NCBI GenBank assembly: GCA_007130865.1
Contig: SLRR01000099.1
Coordinates: 1-32,118, forward strand
Length of the DNA stretch: 32,118 nt
Direction: 5' to 3'
DNA from: Spirochaeta sp.
GTDB taxonomy: Bacteria > Spirochaetota > Spirochaetia > DSM-27196 > Alkalispirochaetaceae
The notes beneath the pieces are model-generated. The model saw only the letters and a program-made list of their open reading frames with translations. It ran no database searches and was not told the DNA's origin. Position numbers and translations under genes: made by a program. The stretch's first letter is position 1. Every line of letters starts with the position of its first letter. This document shows positions 17,721 through 25,247 of this stretch, piece after piece.

Positions 17721-19694
17721 ATGACTCCCGAGGCGTTGAACGCGATACGGCCCCTGACCCCGGAGCTGGAACGCTCGATCGAGCGCAATCCGCTCCTGAG
17801 TATCGAGACATTTCTCATCCCGAGTCCCTATGTCCGTGAGTCCGGTATCGAGAAGGACTACGACCACAGCTTCGTCTGGGTCAACGAGGGAGAGATACTC
17901 GGGTATATCCTGGTGTACTCTGATCCTGCGAAGGAGTCCTTTCTCATATACAAGCTCGTGACCAGTCCCTTTGTGCGGGGCATGGGCGTGGCGTCCGCTC
18001 TCGGCGAGTACCTCGTCTCCACGATCTCGCCGGAGGCGACGCTCTACCTTTATATCTGGGAGAAACAGGCGGATTCCCTGGAGTTCTTCCTGAACAAGGG
18101 ATTCCAGATGGGCGATACGATCGTCTATCGGAATCTGGTCTTTTACCATCTCTCGGCGCAAGCGGAACAGGTACCCGTATGGAAACCGGCCGGCGCGGGA
18201 GCCGGCGCCGATGCCCGGGAGGAGATCGGCCGTACCCGTCACGACGCGCGGAAGACGATCCGGTTCCTCTCCAACATGGTGGACATGCTCTCGGTAGACA
18301 ACTGCGGCCGCATCATCGAGGACATCAACCGGGAGACTACCTCGCTGGTGAACACCCTCAACGCGTTCCGTGACTCCATGAGCCGTGTCCACGAGGTGAA
18401 TATTACGGAGCTTATCCTTGAGCGGATCGTTCCGTACGTGGGGGGATCTCCGGTCAAGTGCGAACTCCGGCTCAAACTGCAGAACACCAACCTGGTGGTG
18501 CTGGGAAACTATGTCAGCTTCAGTCGCGCGCTCATAAATATCGTGGCCAACTCCCTGGAAGCTATCACCGCCTCCGGCCGGGAAGACGGGATCATGGAGA
18601 TCAAGATCGGGGAGGAGAACGGCGTCCCCTACGTGCGGTTCCGCGACAATGGGATCGGCATGACCCCGGAACGCCTGGAACGAGGACCCGACGGTCTTCC
18701 CGCGTTTGTCGGGAAGAGTACGAAGAGCCGCAAGGAGGGAGAAGGACTGGGAACGCTGCAGATCTTCAGTACGTTCGGGCCGGAGAATATCGTGGTCGAT
18801 GCCCGTCCCAACCGCGGTTGTACCTGGAAGATCCAACTCCGGAAGCCGTTGCGCCACAGCGACCCCTGGTTTCTCCGGTTGGAACGCCGGTATATCGAGT
18901 TCGCCCGTCTGCAGAAGGTCCGTCATATCAATGCATCCACGCCGCGACAGGAGGTGATCGCCTACGTATGGCAGACGCGCAAGGTTGAGATATTTCTCTT
19001 CGACGTGATTCTTCATTTCAGTACTCACCACAATATCCGCTCAATCTACCGGACGGTGTTCACCTACCTCATGGGGGACATGGAGGAATCGGCGCTGGCG
19101 GAGTTTGTGGACAGCCTGCGCGTGGACCGGCCGGTGATGAAAGAGTGGATGCGGGAGGCCGCCGGGATAATACGGCGGCGGTGGACCGCGATCGGGAAGA
19201 TTCTTCCCGTACAGGACGTACGGGGGGCGATGCTTAAGAGTTATGGCCAGGCCGTGGATAACGTGATCATCTTTACGCTGAACCCCGCGACGGGAGCGTT
19301 CTTCGCCACCGACCGGAAGCTCGCGGAGCACCTCGACTTTGCGCAGTATCTCGGGGGCGAGCGGGAGAAGCTGGTGCGCGGCGAGTTCATTGGGGATGTG
19401 AACAACAACGACCGCCCGATCTTTCTCGGCGTATGGAGCGTGGACTCCGACGAGGACCTGTTGTGCAAACTCCGGCTGTTACAGGAGGCAGCCCGCCGGC
19501 TGATCGGGATCGGGGTCGACCCGGGCAAGCGTCTCGCCTTTTATCAGACTACCTGGATACGTCACAGTCGGGATATCAACAGCGACGCCAACGCCACGCT
19601 CGGCGAGTTTATCGCGTTCCGCGAGGGAGAATTGATGCAGTTTTCCCGGGACGCCGACGACGAACTTCAGGGGTACCTCACCGGTCAGGACTGA
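17721..19694 (+). CDS. GNAT acetyltransferase-histidine kinase fusion with unknown C-terminal region
   Basis: 657 residues, no membrane segment, so cytosolic. Residues 1-148 form a GNAT domain: FVWVNEGEILGYILVYSD, then the acetyl-CoA loop VRGMGVASAL (R86, G89, A91) and LEFFLNKGFQMGDTIVYRNL. A Gly/Ala linker (157-165) leads to a kinase core: H174 in RTRHDARKTIRFLSNM, a plausible phospho-acceptor; N-box N273/N277 (ALINIVANSLEAI); G1 DNGIGM from 309; G2 GEGLGTLQI from 340. The last 280 residues (380-657) are not recognised and look helical, then alpha/beta. No receiver gene is adjacent. The GNAT part may sense acetyl-CoA or acetylate a target; the kinase part may phosphorylate an unlinked regulator. 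ATG 17721 has no ribosome-binding site and sits just after a -10 box. It is on the same strand as the betaine operon, 97 bases downstream; its end overlaps the MFS gene by 17 bases. Confidence 0.82.
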   Translation: MTPEALNAIRPLTPELERSIERNPLLSIETFLIPSPYVRESGIEKDYDHSFVWVNEGEILGYILVYSDPAKESFLIYKLVTSPFVRGMGVASALGEYLVSTISPEATLYLYIWEKQADSLEFFLNKGFQMGDTIVYRNLVFYHLSAQAEQVPVWKPAGAGAGADAREEIGRTRHDARKTIRFLSNMVDMLSVDNCGRIIEDINRETTSLVNTLNAFRDSMSRVHEVNITELILERIVPYVGGSPVKCELRLKLQNTNLVVLGNYVSFSRALINIVANSLEAITASGREDGIMEIKIGEENGVPYVRFRDNGIGMTPERLERGPDGLPAFVGKSTKSRKEGEGLGTLQIFSTFGPENIVVDARPNRGCTWKIQLRKPLRHSDPWFLRLERRYIEFARLQKVRHINASTPRQEVIAYVWQTRKVEIFLFDVILHFSTHHNIRSIYRTVFTYLMGDMEESALAEFVDSLRVDRPVMKEWMREAAGIIRRRWTAIGKILPVQDVRGAMLKSYGQAVDNVIIFTLNPATGAFFATDRKLAEHLDFAQYLGGEREKLVRGEFIGDVNNNDRPIFLGVWSVDSDEDLLCKLRLLQEAARRLIGIGVDPGKRLAFYQTTWIRHSRDINSDANATLGEFIAFREGELMQFSRDADDELQGYLTGQD

Positions 19695-21054
19695 ACGGCT
19701 GCGGATCGCCTGGTGGCTGGCGGTAAGCGTTGAGAAAGAACCGCGCCAGTACCATGACGGCGCTGAACCCCAGGAACAACCCGCCGAACCCGGTAAACTG
19801 GACGATCGCACCGCCGATGGCCGGACCCGCCACAAGCGCGGTCTGCGACGCGAAGTAGTACAGCCCGGTAAAAAGGCCGATCGAGGCGCTACCGCCAAGA
19901 TCCCACAGCAGGGGGAGGCAGTTGGTAATCAAGGTCGCCCAGCTTAATCCCAGGCAGAAGAGCAGTCCCCAGAAAACGTAAAGACCCGCCCCTGGAACGG
20001 AGTCGACCAGGTGATGGTTGATGAAGATCGCCGCGCCGATCACGCTCAGGAGAGCCAACGCATGGCGGATCGTCCGGCGCCGGCCGATCCGGGCGGCGAT
20101 CAGACCGGAGGGAACTGCCGCGATCGTCTGGGAGATCGCGAGCATTCCGAAGGACAATCCCGCCGCGGCTTCCCCGGCGCCGAGATAATCCCGGGCGTAG
20201 ATCGTGATGAAGGGTGTCACCAGCTTCCAGCCCGTGAACCAGAGCATCACCGCCGCGAGAATCGGCAGCGCCCCGGAGCGGCCCTGGCTCGCCACCTGTC
20301 GCAGCGTCTTCACGAGCGTGTAGTCAAGGCGTCCCTCCGTCGACCTGGAGTGCGTCAACTCGGAATCTTTTGACTCGGTGTCGGTTGACGCGGTGTCGGT
20401 CGACTCGGTGTCGGTCGACTCGGTGGTGTCTTTCCTTGCTGCCATCGGTTCCCGGACGTTGAAGTAGAGAAACACCGTGGAGGCCACGATAAGGACGGCG
20501 ATGATCCAGAATGGAAGGATCCTTCCCGTAAGACCGAGCCACGGCAGGTTGAGCTGTACCGTAATGAGCGGAGCCAGTACCACGGTGGCGGTGATCGCCG
20601 CCATACCTCCCATCATATTGATCACGCCGTTTGCCTGGGATCGCTGGTGCGCCGGAACGAGATCCGGCATGAGGGAGACAACGGGGCCTCGCGCGGCGTG
20701 ACGGAAGAAGTTCATCGCCGCCAGCGCCGCTGTCAGGGCGAGGACGTGGATCTTTGCGCCGATCGGCACAAACGCCAGGGCAAGCGCGGCCAGGGGGAGG
20801 AAGACCACAATGTAGGGCATACGCCTGCCGATCGGGGTGATGGTCCGGTCGGAGAGCGCCGAGAAGAATGGTATCACGAGCGGGGCAATCAGGTTGAGCA
20901 TGCTCAATACCGCGCCGACCGCCAGAGACGACTTCAGGTGGTCCGACAGCATGAGTGGAACGTACGCGCTGTAGAGAGGTTCGATCAGCGCCACCGTGAA
21001 GAAGCCGCTCCCGATCACCAGGGAGCGGCGATAAAAACCGGTGCTGGTTCTCAC
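19678..21054 (-). CDS. Major facilitator superfamily transporter (GPH/sucrose-transporter-like)
   Basis: 458-residue inner-membrane protein with about 12 hydrophobic helices split by a central hydrophilic loop. The loop between helices 2 and 3 reads LSDRTITPIGRRMPYIV (68-84), close to the SDR..GRRxPYI pattern of GPH and sucrose-type carriers; RIGRRRTI repeats the motif in the second half. The central loop (about 205-250) contains Ser/Thr/Asp/Glu-rich five-residue repeats (STDTE) encoded by a 15-bp tandem repeat. GTG 21052-21054 is the start, eight bases after the upstream phosphodiesterase stop, with only GGAG at longer distance, so translation is probably coupled. The substrate is unknown; partnership with a glycerophosphodiesterase suggests a released alcohol, sugar or a glycerol derivative. 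The 3' end overlaps the kinase fusion gene by 17 bases. Confidence 0.85.
   Translation of the reverse strand: MRTSTGFYRRSLVIGSGFFTVALIEPLYSAYVPLMLSDHLKSSLAVGAVLSMLNLIAPLVIPFFSALSDRTITPIGRRMPYIVVFLPLAALALAFVPIGAKIHVLALTAALAAMNFFRHAARGPVVSLMPDLVPAHQRSQANGVINMMGGMAAITATVVLAPLITVQLNLPWLGLTGRILPFWIIAVLIVASTVFLYFNVREPMAARKDTTESTDTESTDTASTDTESKDSELTHSRSTEGRLDYTLVKTLRQVASQGRSGALPILAAVMLWFTGWKLVTPFITIYARDYLGAGEAAAGLSFGMLAISQTIAAVPSGLIAARIGRRRTIRHALALLSVIGAAIFINHHLVDSVPGAGLYVFWGLLFCLGLSWATLITNCLPLLWDLGGSASIGLFTGLYYFASQTALVAGPAIGGAIVQFTGFGGLFLGFSAVMVLARFFLNAYRQPPGDPQPFSPDR
20371..20430 (-). repeat. 15-bp tandem repeat within the MFS gene
   Basis: Four units of TGACTCGGTGTCGGT type at 20371-20385, 20386-20400, 20401-20415 and 20416-20430 (last one degenerate), with a further decayed unit at 20356-20370. 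The length is a multiple of three, so copy change keeps the frame; it encodes the STDTE repeats of the central cytoplasmic loop. Confidence 0.9.
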
Positions 21055-21062
21055 AGGGGCAA

Positions 21063-21803
21063 CTACTCCACGGTGTGGGAGTCGTTTCGGAGCTTCTCCG
21101 CGAGACGATTGGGGAAATTGGTGATTATCCCGTCTACACCGAGTGCGATCATCGCGTCCATCTGCTCGCTTTCGTTCACGGTCCAGGTGTTGACCAGCAT
21201 CCCTGCACGGTGCGCGCCATCCACAAGATATTGGTCGACAAAATCCCAGCCGGGATGCAGCGCTCCGGCATTCACGAGTCCGGCGTAGTTCCAGGGCTCA
21301 AACATCCCCGCGGCGTAGATGATCGCCGTGGGCAGGTCGGGGTTCATCCCGGCGAGTTCCTGTACGGTCCGATGGTTGAACGAGGAGACGATCATCCGGT
21401 CCACGATCCTCTTACGGTCGATCATCTTCACTGCCTTTTCCGCGAGACCGGGATAGGGCAGAGTTCCGGTCTTCAGCTCCAGGTTCATCAGAAGTCCTTC
21501 AGCAGCTCCCAGGTCCAGCACCTCCTCCAGGTGGGGGATCCGCTCGCCCCGGTACGCTTCGTCCAGCCAGCCTCCGGCGTCGAGTAACCGCAGTTCTTTC
21601 CAGGTGTAATCCTTCACCCAACCGCTGCCTTCCGCGGTACGGCCCAGTTTCTCGTCGTGGATTACCACGGGCTCTCCGTCCCGGGACAGCTGTACGTCAA
21701 ACTCGATTCCCCGGGCTCCCGCCGCGACCGCTTCCGTAAACGCTCGCATCGTGTTCTCCGGAAACCGTCCCGAATATCCGCGGTGGGCAATGTTAATCGG
21801 CAT
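21063..21803 (-). CDS. ugpQ: Glycerophosphodiester phosphodiesterase (UgpQ-like, cytosolic)
   Basis: 246-residue TIM-barrel enzyme hydrolysing glycerophosphodiesters to glycerol-3-phosphate and an alcohol. Catalytic and metal residues are visible: H7-R8 (IAHRGYSGRFPENT), E34 and D36 (GIEFDVQLS), H49 (VVIHDE) and E109 (NLELK). There is no signal peptide, so it acts in the cytosol like UgpQ rather than periplasmic GlpQ. ATG 21803 follows GGGAGG seven bases upstream. It is divergent from ugpBAE with 225 bases between, which strengthens the assignment: the transporter takes in glycerol-3-phosphate or glycerophosphodiesters and this enzyme splits the latter. It is followed eight bases later by the MFS gene. 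Confidence 0.92.
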   Translation of the reverse strand: MPINIAHRGYSGRFPENTMRAFTEAVAAGARGIEFDVQLSRDGEPVVIHDEKLGRTAEGSGWVKDYTWKELRLLDAGGWLDEAYRGERIPHLEEVLDLGAAEGLLMNLELKTGTLPYPGLAEKAVKMIDRKRIVDRMIVSSFNHRTVQELAGMNPDLPTAIIYAAGMFEPWNYAGLVNAGALHPGWDFVDQYLVDGAHRAGMLVNTWTVNESEQMDAMIALGVDGIITNFPNRLAEKLRNDSHTVE

Positions 21804-21837
21804 CGCTGGTCCTCCCTGGCTGATATATATCTCGCTT

Positions 21838-21866
21838 ATGATAACTGTTTCTTGACGCAGTGAAAA
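21838..21866 (-). promoter_or_regulatory. Candidate promoter for the phosphodiesterase-MFS operon
   Basis: Minus strand TTTTCA (21866-21861), 17-bp spacer, TATCAT (21843-21838; 5 of 6). It interleaves with the ugpB promoter on the other strand, so polymerase binding at one would exclude the other. Confidence 0.45.
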
Positions 21867-21880
21867 CTCCGGGTTACAGT
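21852..21880 (+). promoter_or_regulatory. Candidate sigma70-type promoter for ugpBAE
   Basis: TTGACG (21852-21857), 17-bp spacer, TACAGT (21875-21880). Transcription would start near 21887, giving a leader of about 140 bases that contains a perfect palindrome and a long hairpin. Confidence 0.55.
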
Positions 21881-21893
21881 TGAAATATAGAGA

Positions 21894-21909
21894 GTGAGCA
21901 ATTGCTCAC
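21894..21909 (+). promoter_or_regulatory. Perfect 16-bp palindrome, candidate operator of ugpBAE
   Basis: GTGAGCAATTGCTCAC is a perfect inverted repeat starting about seven bases after the predicted ugpB transcription start, the place where a repressor would block elongation. It lies upstream of the divergent phosphodiesterase promoter. The GTGAGC half-site resembles LacI-family half-sites with a wider centre; the cognate protein is not in the window. Confidence 0.65.
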
Positions 21910-21917
21910 GACGTGCG

Positions 21918-21960
21918 GGTTGTTTTATGGGACTAATTAAGTTCCAACATTAAAACAACC
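21918..21960 (+). promoter_or_regulatory. Long two-part hairpin in the ugpB leader
   Basis: GGTTGTTTTA (21918-21927) pairs perfectly with TAAAACAACC (21951-21960); inside, 21928-21934 pairs with 21940-21946 (one G-T pair) around a five-base AATTA loop, with a four-base bulge at 21947-21950. No T-tract follows. It would form in the mRNA 69 bases before the start codon. Confidence 0.6.
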
Positions 21961-22028
21961 AAACTTAAAACCGGAAAAGGCGTCTATCGTGACGTACTGC
22001 CGGATATCTTTCCTGTAAGGAGGGACTG

Positions 22029-23375
22029 ATGAAAAAGCTTATGGTGGTTGGGGTACTAGTTCTTCTGGTACCGTTTATGGCTTTTGCCGGTGGCGCTGGG
22101 GAAGCGGCAGCCCCGGAGGCGGAGTATCCGCTCGAGATCGAGATGTGGATCGGCCTTGGTGGTGAGCTCGGTCAGCGGATCGAGGAGATGGCGGCTGATT
22201 TCAACGCGATGCAGGATCGCTACGTGGTCAGCGTTGTTGAGCAGGGCGACTACGAAGAAGCGATGACCAGCGCGATCGCGGCGTACCGCGCGGGCAACCA
22301 GCCGCATATCCTGCAGGTCTACGAGGTCGGTACCGGTACGTTCATGGGTGCCCGTGAAGTAATCATGCCGGTGTACGAGCTGATGGCGGAGTACGGACGT
22401 CCGATGAATCCCGACGAGTACCTCTCGCAGGTTACGGCATACTACTCGGACCTGGACGGCAACATGCTCTCCTTCCCCTTCAACAGTTCCACGCCTATCT
22501 TCTACTACAACGTGGATGCGTTCCGTGAAGCGGGACTCGATCCGAACAATCCTCCCCGGACCTGGCCGGAGGTCGAAGAAGCGGCTCGTGCACTCATGGC
22601 AACGGGAAATTACTCCGCGGGATTCACGTTCCAGTGGCCCTCCTGGACGAACGTAGAGAACTTCTCCGCCTGGCACAACGTTCCTCTGGGAACCCGCGCC
22701 AACGGAATGCTCGGATGGGACACGGAACTGGTCTTAAACGACGACGTTCGGGTACGCCACCTGCAGGCACTGGTTGACTGGCAGGCGGAAGATATCTTCC
22801 AGTACGGTGGACGCCGCGGTGACGCGGGACCGCTCTTCACTTCCGGTGACGTTCCGATGTACATCGCTTCCTCCGCAGCTTACGCCGGCATCGCCCGCAC
22901 GGCTGATTTTGAGTTCGACGCGAGTTTCATGCCGTACTGGCCGGACGTAGCCGGCGCGCCGCAGAACTCGATCATCGGTGGAGGGTCTCTCTGGGTCATG
23001 GGCGGTCATAGCGACGCCGAGTACGAGGGAATCGCGGAGTTCTTCGCGTACCTGAGTTCCGCCGAGGTTCAGGCAGAATGGCACCAGTTCAGCGGTTACC
23101 TGCCGGTCACCTACGCCGCGTGGGAGCTCTCCCGCGAGCAGGGTTTCTACGATCGTATTCCGATCCACAACACCGCGATCGAGCAGATCACGCTCAATCC
23201 GCCCACGGAAAACTCCCGCGGCCTGCGCTTTGGCATGTTTCCCCAGATCCGCAACGTGATCCTGGACGGCATGGAAGCGGCGCTCACCGGAGATATGACT
23301 CCTCAGGCGGCGCTGGACCAGGCGGTTCAACGGGGTAACCAGCTCCTGCGCGAGTTTGAGCAGACGGTCCGTTGA
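22029..23375 (+). CDS. ugpB: sn-Glycerol-3-phosphate ABC transporter, substrate-binding protein
   Basis: 448-residue exported binding protein. Signal peptide 1-20 (LMVVGVLVLLVPFMAFA) followed by GGAGEAAA, the spirochaete-style mature start. The body matches E. coli UgpB in many remembered stretches: ELGQRIEEMAADFNAMQD, HILQVYEVGTGTFM, SFPFNSSTPIFYYNVDAF, GLDPNNPPRTWPEVE, APQNSIIGGGSLWVM, EWHQFSGYLPVTYAAWELS, GLRFGMFPQIRNVI and AVQRGNQLLREFE. This is far closer than a generic sugar-binding protein would be. ATG 22029 follows AAGGAGG by five bases. It leads the ugpBAE operon; a full intrinsic terminator separates it from ugpA, so it is probably made in excess over the permease. Confidence 0.93.
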   Translation: MKKLMVVGVLVLLVPFMAFAGGAGEAAAPEAEYPLEIEMWIGLGGELGQRIEEMAADFNAMQDRYVVSVVEQGDYEEAMTSAIAAYRAGNQPHILQVYEVGTGTFMGAREVIMPVYELMAEYGRPMNPDEYLSQVTAYYSDLDGNMLSFPFNSSTPIFYYNVDAFREAGLDPNNPPRTWPEVEEAARALMATGNYSAGFTFQWPSWTNVENFSAWHNVPLGTRANGMLGWDTELVLNDDVRVRHLQALVDWQAEDIFQYGGRRGDAGPLFTSGDVPMYIASSAAYAGIARTADFEFDASFMPYWPDVAGAPQNSIIGGGSLWVMGGHSDAEYEGIAEFFAYLSSAEVQAEWHQFSGYLPVTYAAWELSREQGFYDRIPIHNTAIEQITLNPPTENSRGLRFGMFPQIRNVILDGMEAALTGDMTPQAALDQAVQRGNQLLREFEQTVR

Positions 23376-23416
23376 TAGCCACAACGCTGAGAGTTGTGTA
23401 GTCTGTAACACAATCC

Positions 23417-23450
23417 GGACCGGCTCCCGCACGGAGCCGGTCCCTTTTTT
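23417..23450 (+). terminator. Intrinsic terminator between ugpB and ugpA
   Basis: Perfect 11-bp stem (23417-23427 with 23433-23443), loop CGCAC, then CTTTTTT. It ends 20 bases before ugpA. As no separate ugpA promoter was recognised in the short gap, partial read-through is the likely mode. Confidence 0.88.
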
Positions 23451-23470
23451 CCGAGGGAGGGTCGTGCCCC

Positions 23471-24355
23471 ATGGTGGGGAAAAGAGTTATTTTCAAACAT
23501 AAGGGCTTGCCGTACCTGCTGCTCTCACCGGAGGTCACGCTGGTACTGCTCTTTTTCATCTTTCCGGCGACGCAGGCGTTGCTGCAGTCGCTGTTCCGCG
23601 AGGATGCGTTCGGTATTTCCCGCGTGTTCGTAGGGTTGGAAAACTTCCGGCGGGCTCTTGGCGATCCGCTGTACGTCCGGTCGATCTGGACCACCCTGGG
23701 GTTCGCCGCCTCCGTAGCAACGTCCACCATGGCGCTTGCGCTGTTTCTCGCGGCGCTCGCGAACAACATCGGCAAGCGGTCCATAATTTATAAGACGATC
23801 ATTATCGCCCCCTACGCGGTGGCTCCGCTGGTTGCAGGGGTTATGTGGTTTTTCATGTTCAGCCCGGCGGTAGGTTTGCTGTCGTATGGCTTGCGTTTTG
23901 TAGGCGTGCGCTGGAACCACACGATCGTTCCGCAGCACGCGTTTTTCCTCGTAGTGGTTGCTGCCTCGTGGCAACGTGTCGCCTACAACTTCCTCTTTTA
24001 CCTGGGCGGGATGCAGAGTATTCCCGACTCCCTGGTGGAGAGCGCCGCGATTGACGGTGCGTCTCCTCTGGCGCGGTTCTGGCGGATTTCTTTTCCGCTG
24101 CTCTCGCCGACCACGTTCTTTCTTCTGATTATGAACTTTATCTACACGTTCTTTGAAACGTTTCCGGTGATACACCAGCTGACCCAGGGTGGTCCCAGCA
24201 ACGCTACCGCGACGATGGTTTACCGGATATACCGCGACGGGTTCCGCGGGTTGGACTTTGGTGGATCTGCTGCGCAGTCGGTCGTCCTGATGGCGTTCGT
24301 GATCACCGTGGTGGCGCTTCAGTTCCGCTTTGTCGAGCGGAAAGTGGTGTACTAG
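23471..24355 (+). CDS. ugpA: sn-Glycerol-3-phosphate ABC transporter, permease UgpA
   Basis: 294-residue inner-membrane permease with six hydrophobic helices, MalF/UgpA type. The ATPase-docking EAA loop reads ESAAIDGASPLARFWRISFP (about 193-212). The start LPYLLLSPEVTLVLLFFIFP and the TQGGPSNATATMVYRIYRDGF segment are typical of UgpA-like subunits. ATG 23471 has GAGGGAGG about ten bases upstream. It is 95 bases after ugpB, across a terminator, and ten bases before ugpE. The symbol follows from the clear UgpB upstream. Confidence 0.9.
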   Translation: MVGKRVIFKHKGLPYLLLSPEVTLVLLFFIFPATQALLQSLFREDAFGISRVFVGLENFRRALGDPLYVRSIWTTLGFAASVATSTMALALFLAALANNIGKRSIIYKTIIIAPYAVAPLVAGVMWFFMFSPAVGLLSYGLRFVGVRWNHTIVPQHAFFLVVVAASWQRVAYNFLFYLGGMQSIPDSLVESAAIDGASPLARFWRISFPLLSPTTFFLLIMNFIYTFFETFPVIHQLTQGGPSNATATMVYRIYRDGFRGLDFGGSAAQSVVLMAFVITVVALQFRFVERKVVY

Positions 24356-24365
24356 GAGGTGCCGC

Positions 24366-25223
24366 ATGATTACTGATCCTCTTCGAACACGAGTCTTCCG
24401 ACACACCTTCCTGGTCCTGGGATGTCTTATCATTCTCTTCCCGATCTACGTCACTTTTGTAGCGTCCACGTTGAGACTGGATCAGATATTCCAACGCCCC
24501 ATGCCGTTCCTGCCGGGGCGGGAGTTTTTCAGTAACTACTACCAGGCGTTCTTCGTCGGCGGTCGCGGCCTCGGCGGCGCCCGGGCGATCGGTGCGTCGG
24601 TGATGGTACAGAACAGTATGATCATGGCTGTGGGAATCACCGTCTCCAAGATCATCATATCCCTGCTGTCGTCCTTTGCGATCGTTTTCTTCCGGTTTCC
24701 CGGCCGACAGGTTGCGTTCTGGCTGGTGCTTTTTACGCTGATGCTGCCCGTGGAAGTACGCATCGTGCCCACCTACCAGCTGGTATCGAGTATGGGTTTA
24801 CTCAACAGTTACCTGGGACTGATCCTGCCCCTGGCAGTATCGGCAACCGCGACGTTTCTCTTCCGGCAGTATTTCATGACGATTCCCGACGAGATGGTTG
24901 AGGCCGCCAAGATGGACGGTGCGACGGCGATGCGCTTTTTCCGCTCGATCCTGCTGCCGATGTCACGGACACCGATCGCGACGCTGGTGGTGATCCAGTT
25001 TGTCTACGGTTGGAACCAGTACCTCTGGCCCCTGATCGCGACTACGGAGCGGCGTTTCTGGACGCTCATGATCGGATTGAGTCGGATGCTGGCCACCGCG
25101 GACCATCAGGCGGACTGGCATATCGTGATGGCCATTACGATCATCGCGATGATCCCCACTATCATCATCGTGCTCACGATGCAGAAACAGTTTGTAAAGG
25201 GGCTTACCGAGTCGGAGAAGTAA
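24366..25223 (+). CDS. ugpE: sn-Glycerol-3-phosphate ABC transporter, permease UgpE
   Basis: 285-residue MalG/UgpE-type inner-membrane permease with six helices. The EAA loop reads EMVEAAKMDGATAMRFFRSI (about 178-197). It has VEVRIVPTYQLVSSMGLLNS and ends MQKQFVKGLTESEK, as UgpE proteins do. ATG 24366 is chosen because AGGAGG lies six bases upstream; a longer frame from 24330 would begin inside ugpA and add twelve residues with no support. The operon ends here with a terminator; no UgpC-type ATPase gene follows, so an ATPase encoded elsewhere must drive the transporter. Confidence 0.9.
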   Translation: MITDPLRTRVFRHTFLVLGCLIILFPIYVTFVASTLRLDQIFQRPMPFLPGREFFSNYYQAFFVGGRGLGGARAIGASVMVQNSMIMAVGITVSKIIISLLSSFAIVFFRFPGRQVAFWLVLFTLMLPVEVRIVPTYQLVSSMGLLNSYLGLILPLAVSATATFLFRQYFMTIPDEMVEAAKMDGATAMRFFRSILLPMSRTPIATLVVIQFVYGWNQYLWPLIATTERRFWTLMIGLSRMLATADHQADWHIVMAITIIAMIPTIIIVLTMQKQFVKGLTESEK

Positions 25224-25247
25224 ACGGGCCGATCCCGGGCTTTGTGC

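Noticed and set aside
16025-17818. 597-residue open frame antisense to SDMT and metF
   Set aside because: It runs across two clearly real genes and their gap, has no recognisable motif and is explained by GC-rich codon bias.
17502-19031. 509-residue open frame antisense to the GNAT-kinase fusion
   Set aside because: No motif and odd composition; the plus strand frame shows GNAT and kinase signatures over the same DNA.
21852-21880. PhoB box at the ugpB promoter
   Set aside because: ugp genes of enteric bacteria belong to the Pho regulon, but no pair of CTGTCAT-like 7-mers with proper spacing was found here.
24330-24365. Longer ugpE beginning inside ugpA
   Set aside because: ATG 24366 has AGGAGG at six bases and gives the normal family length.
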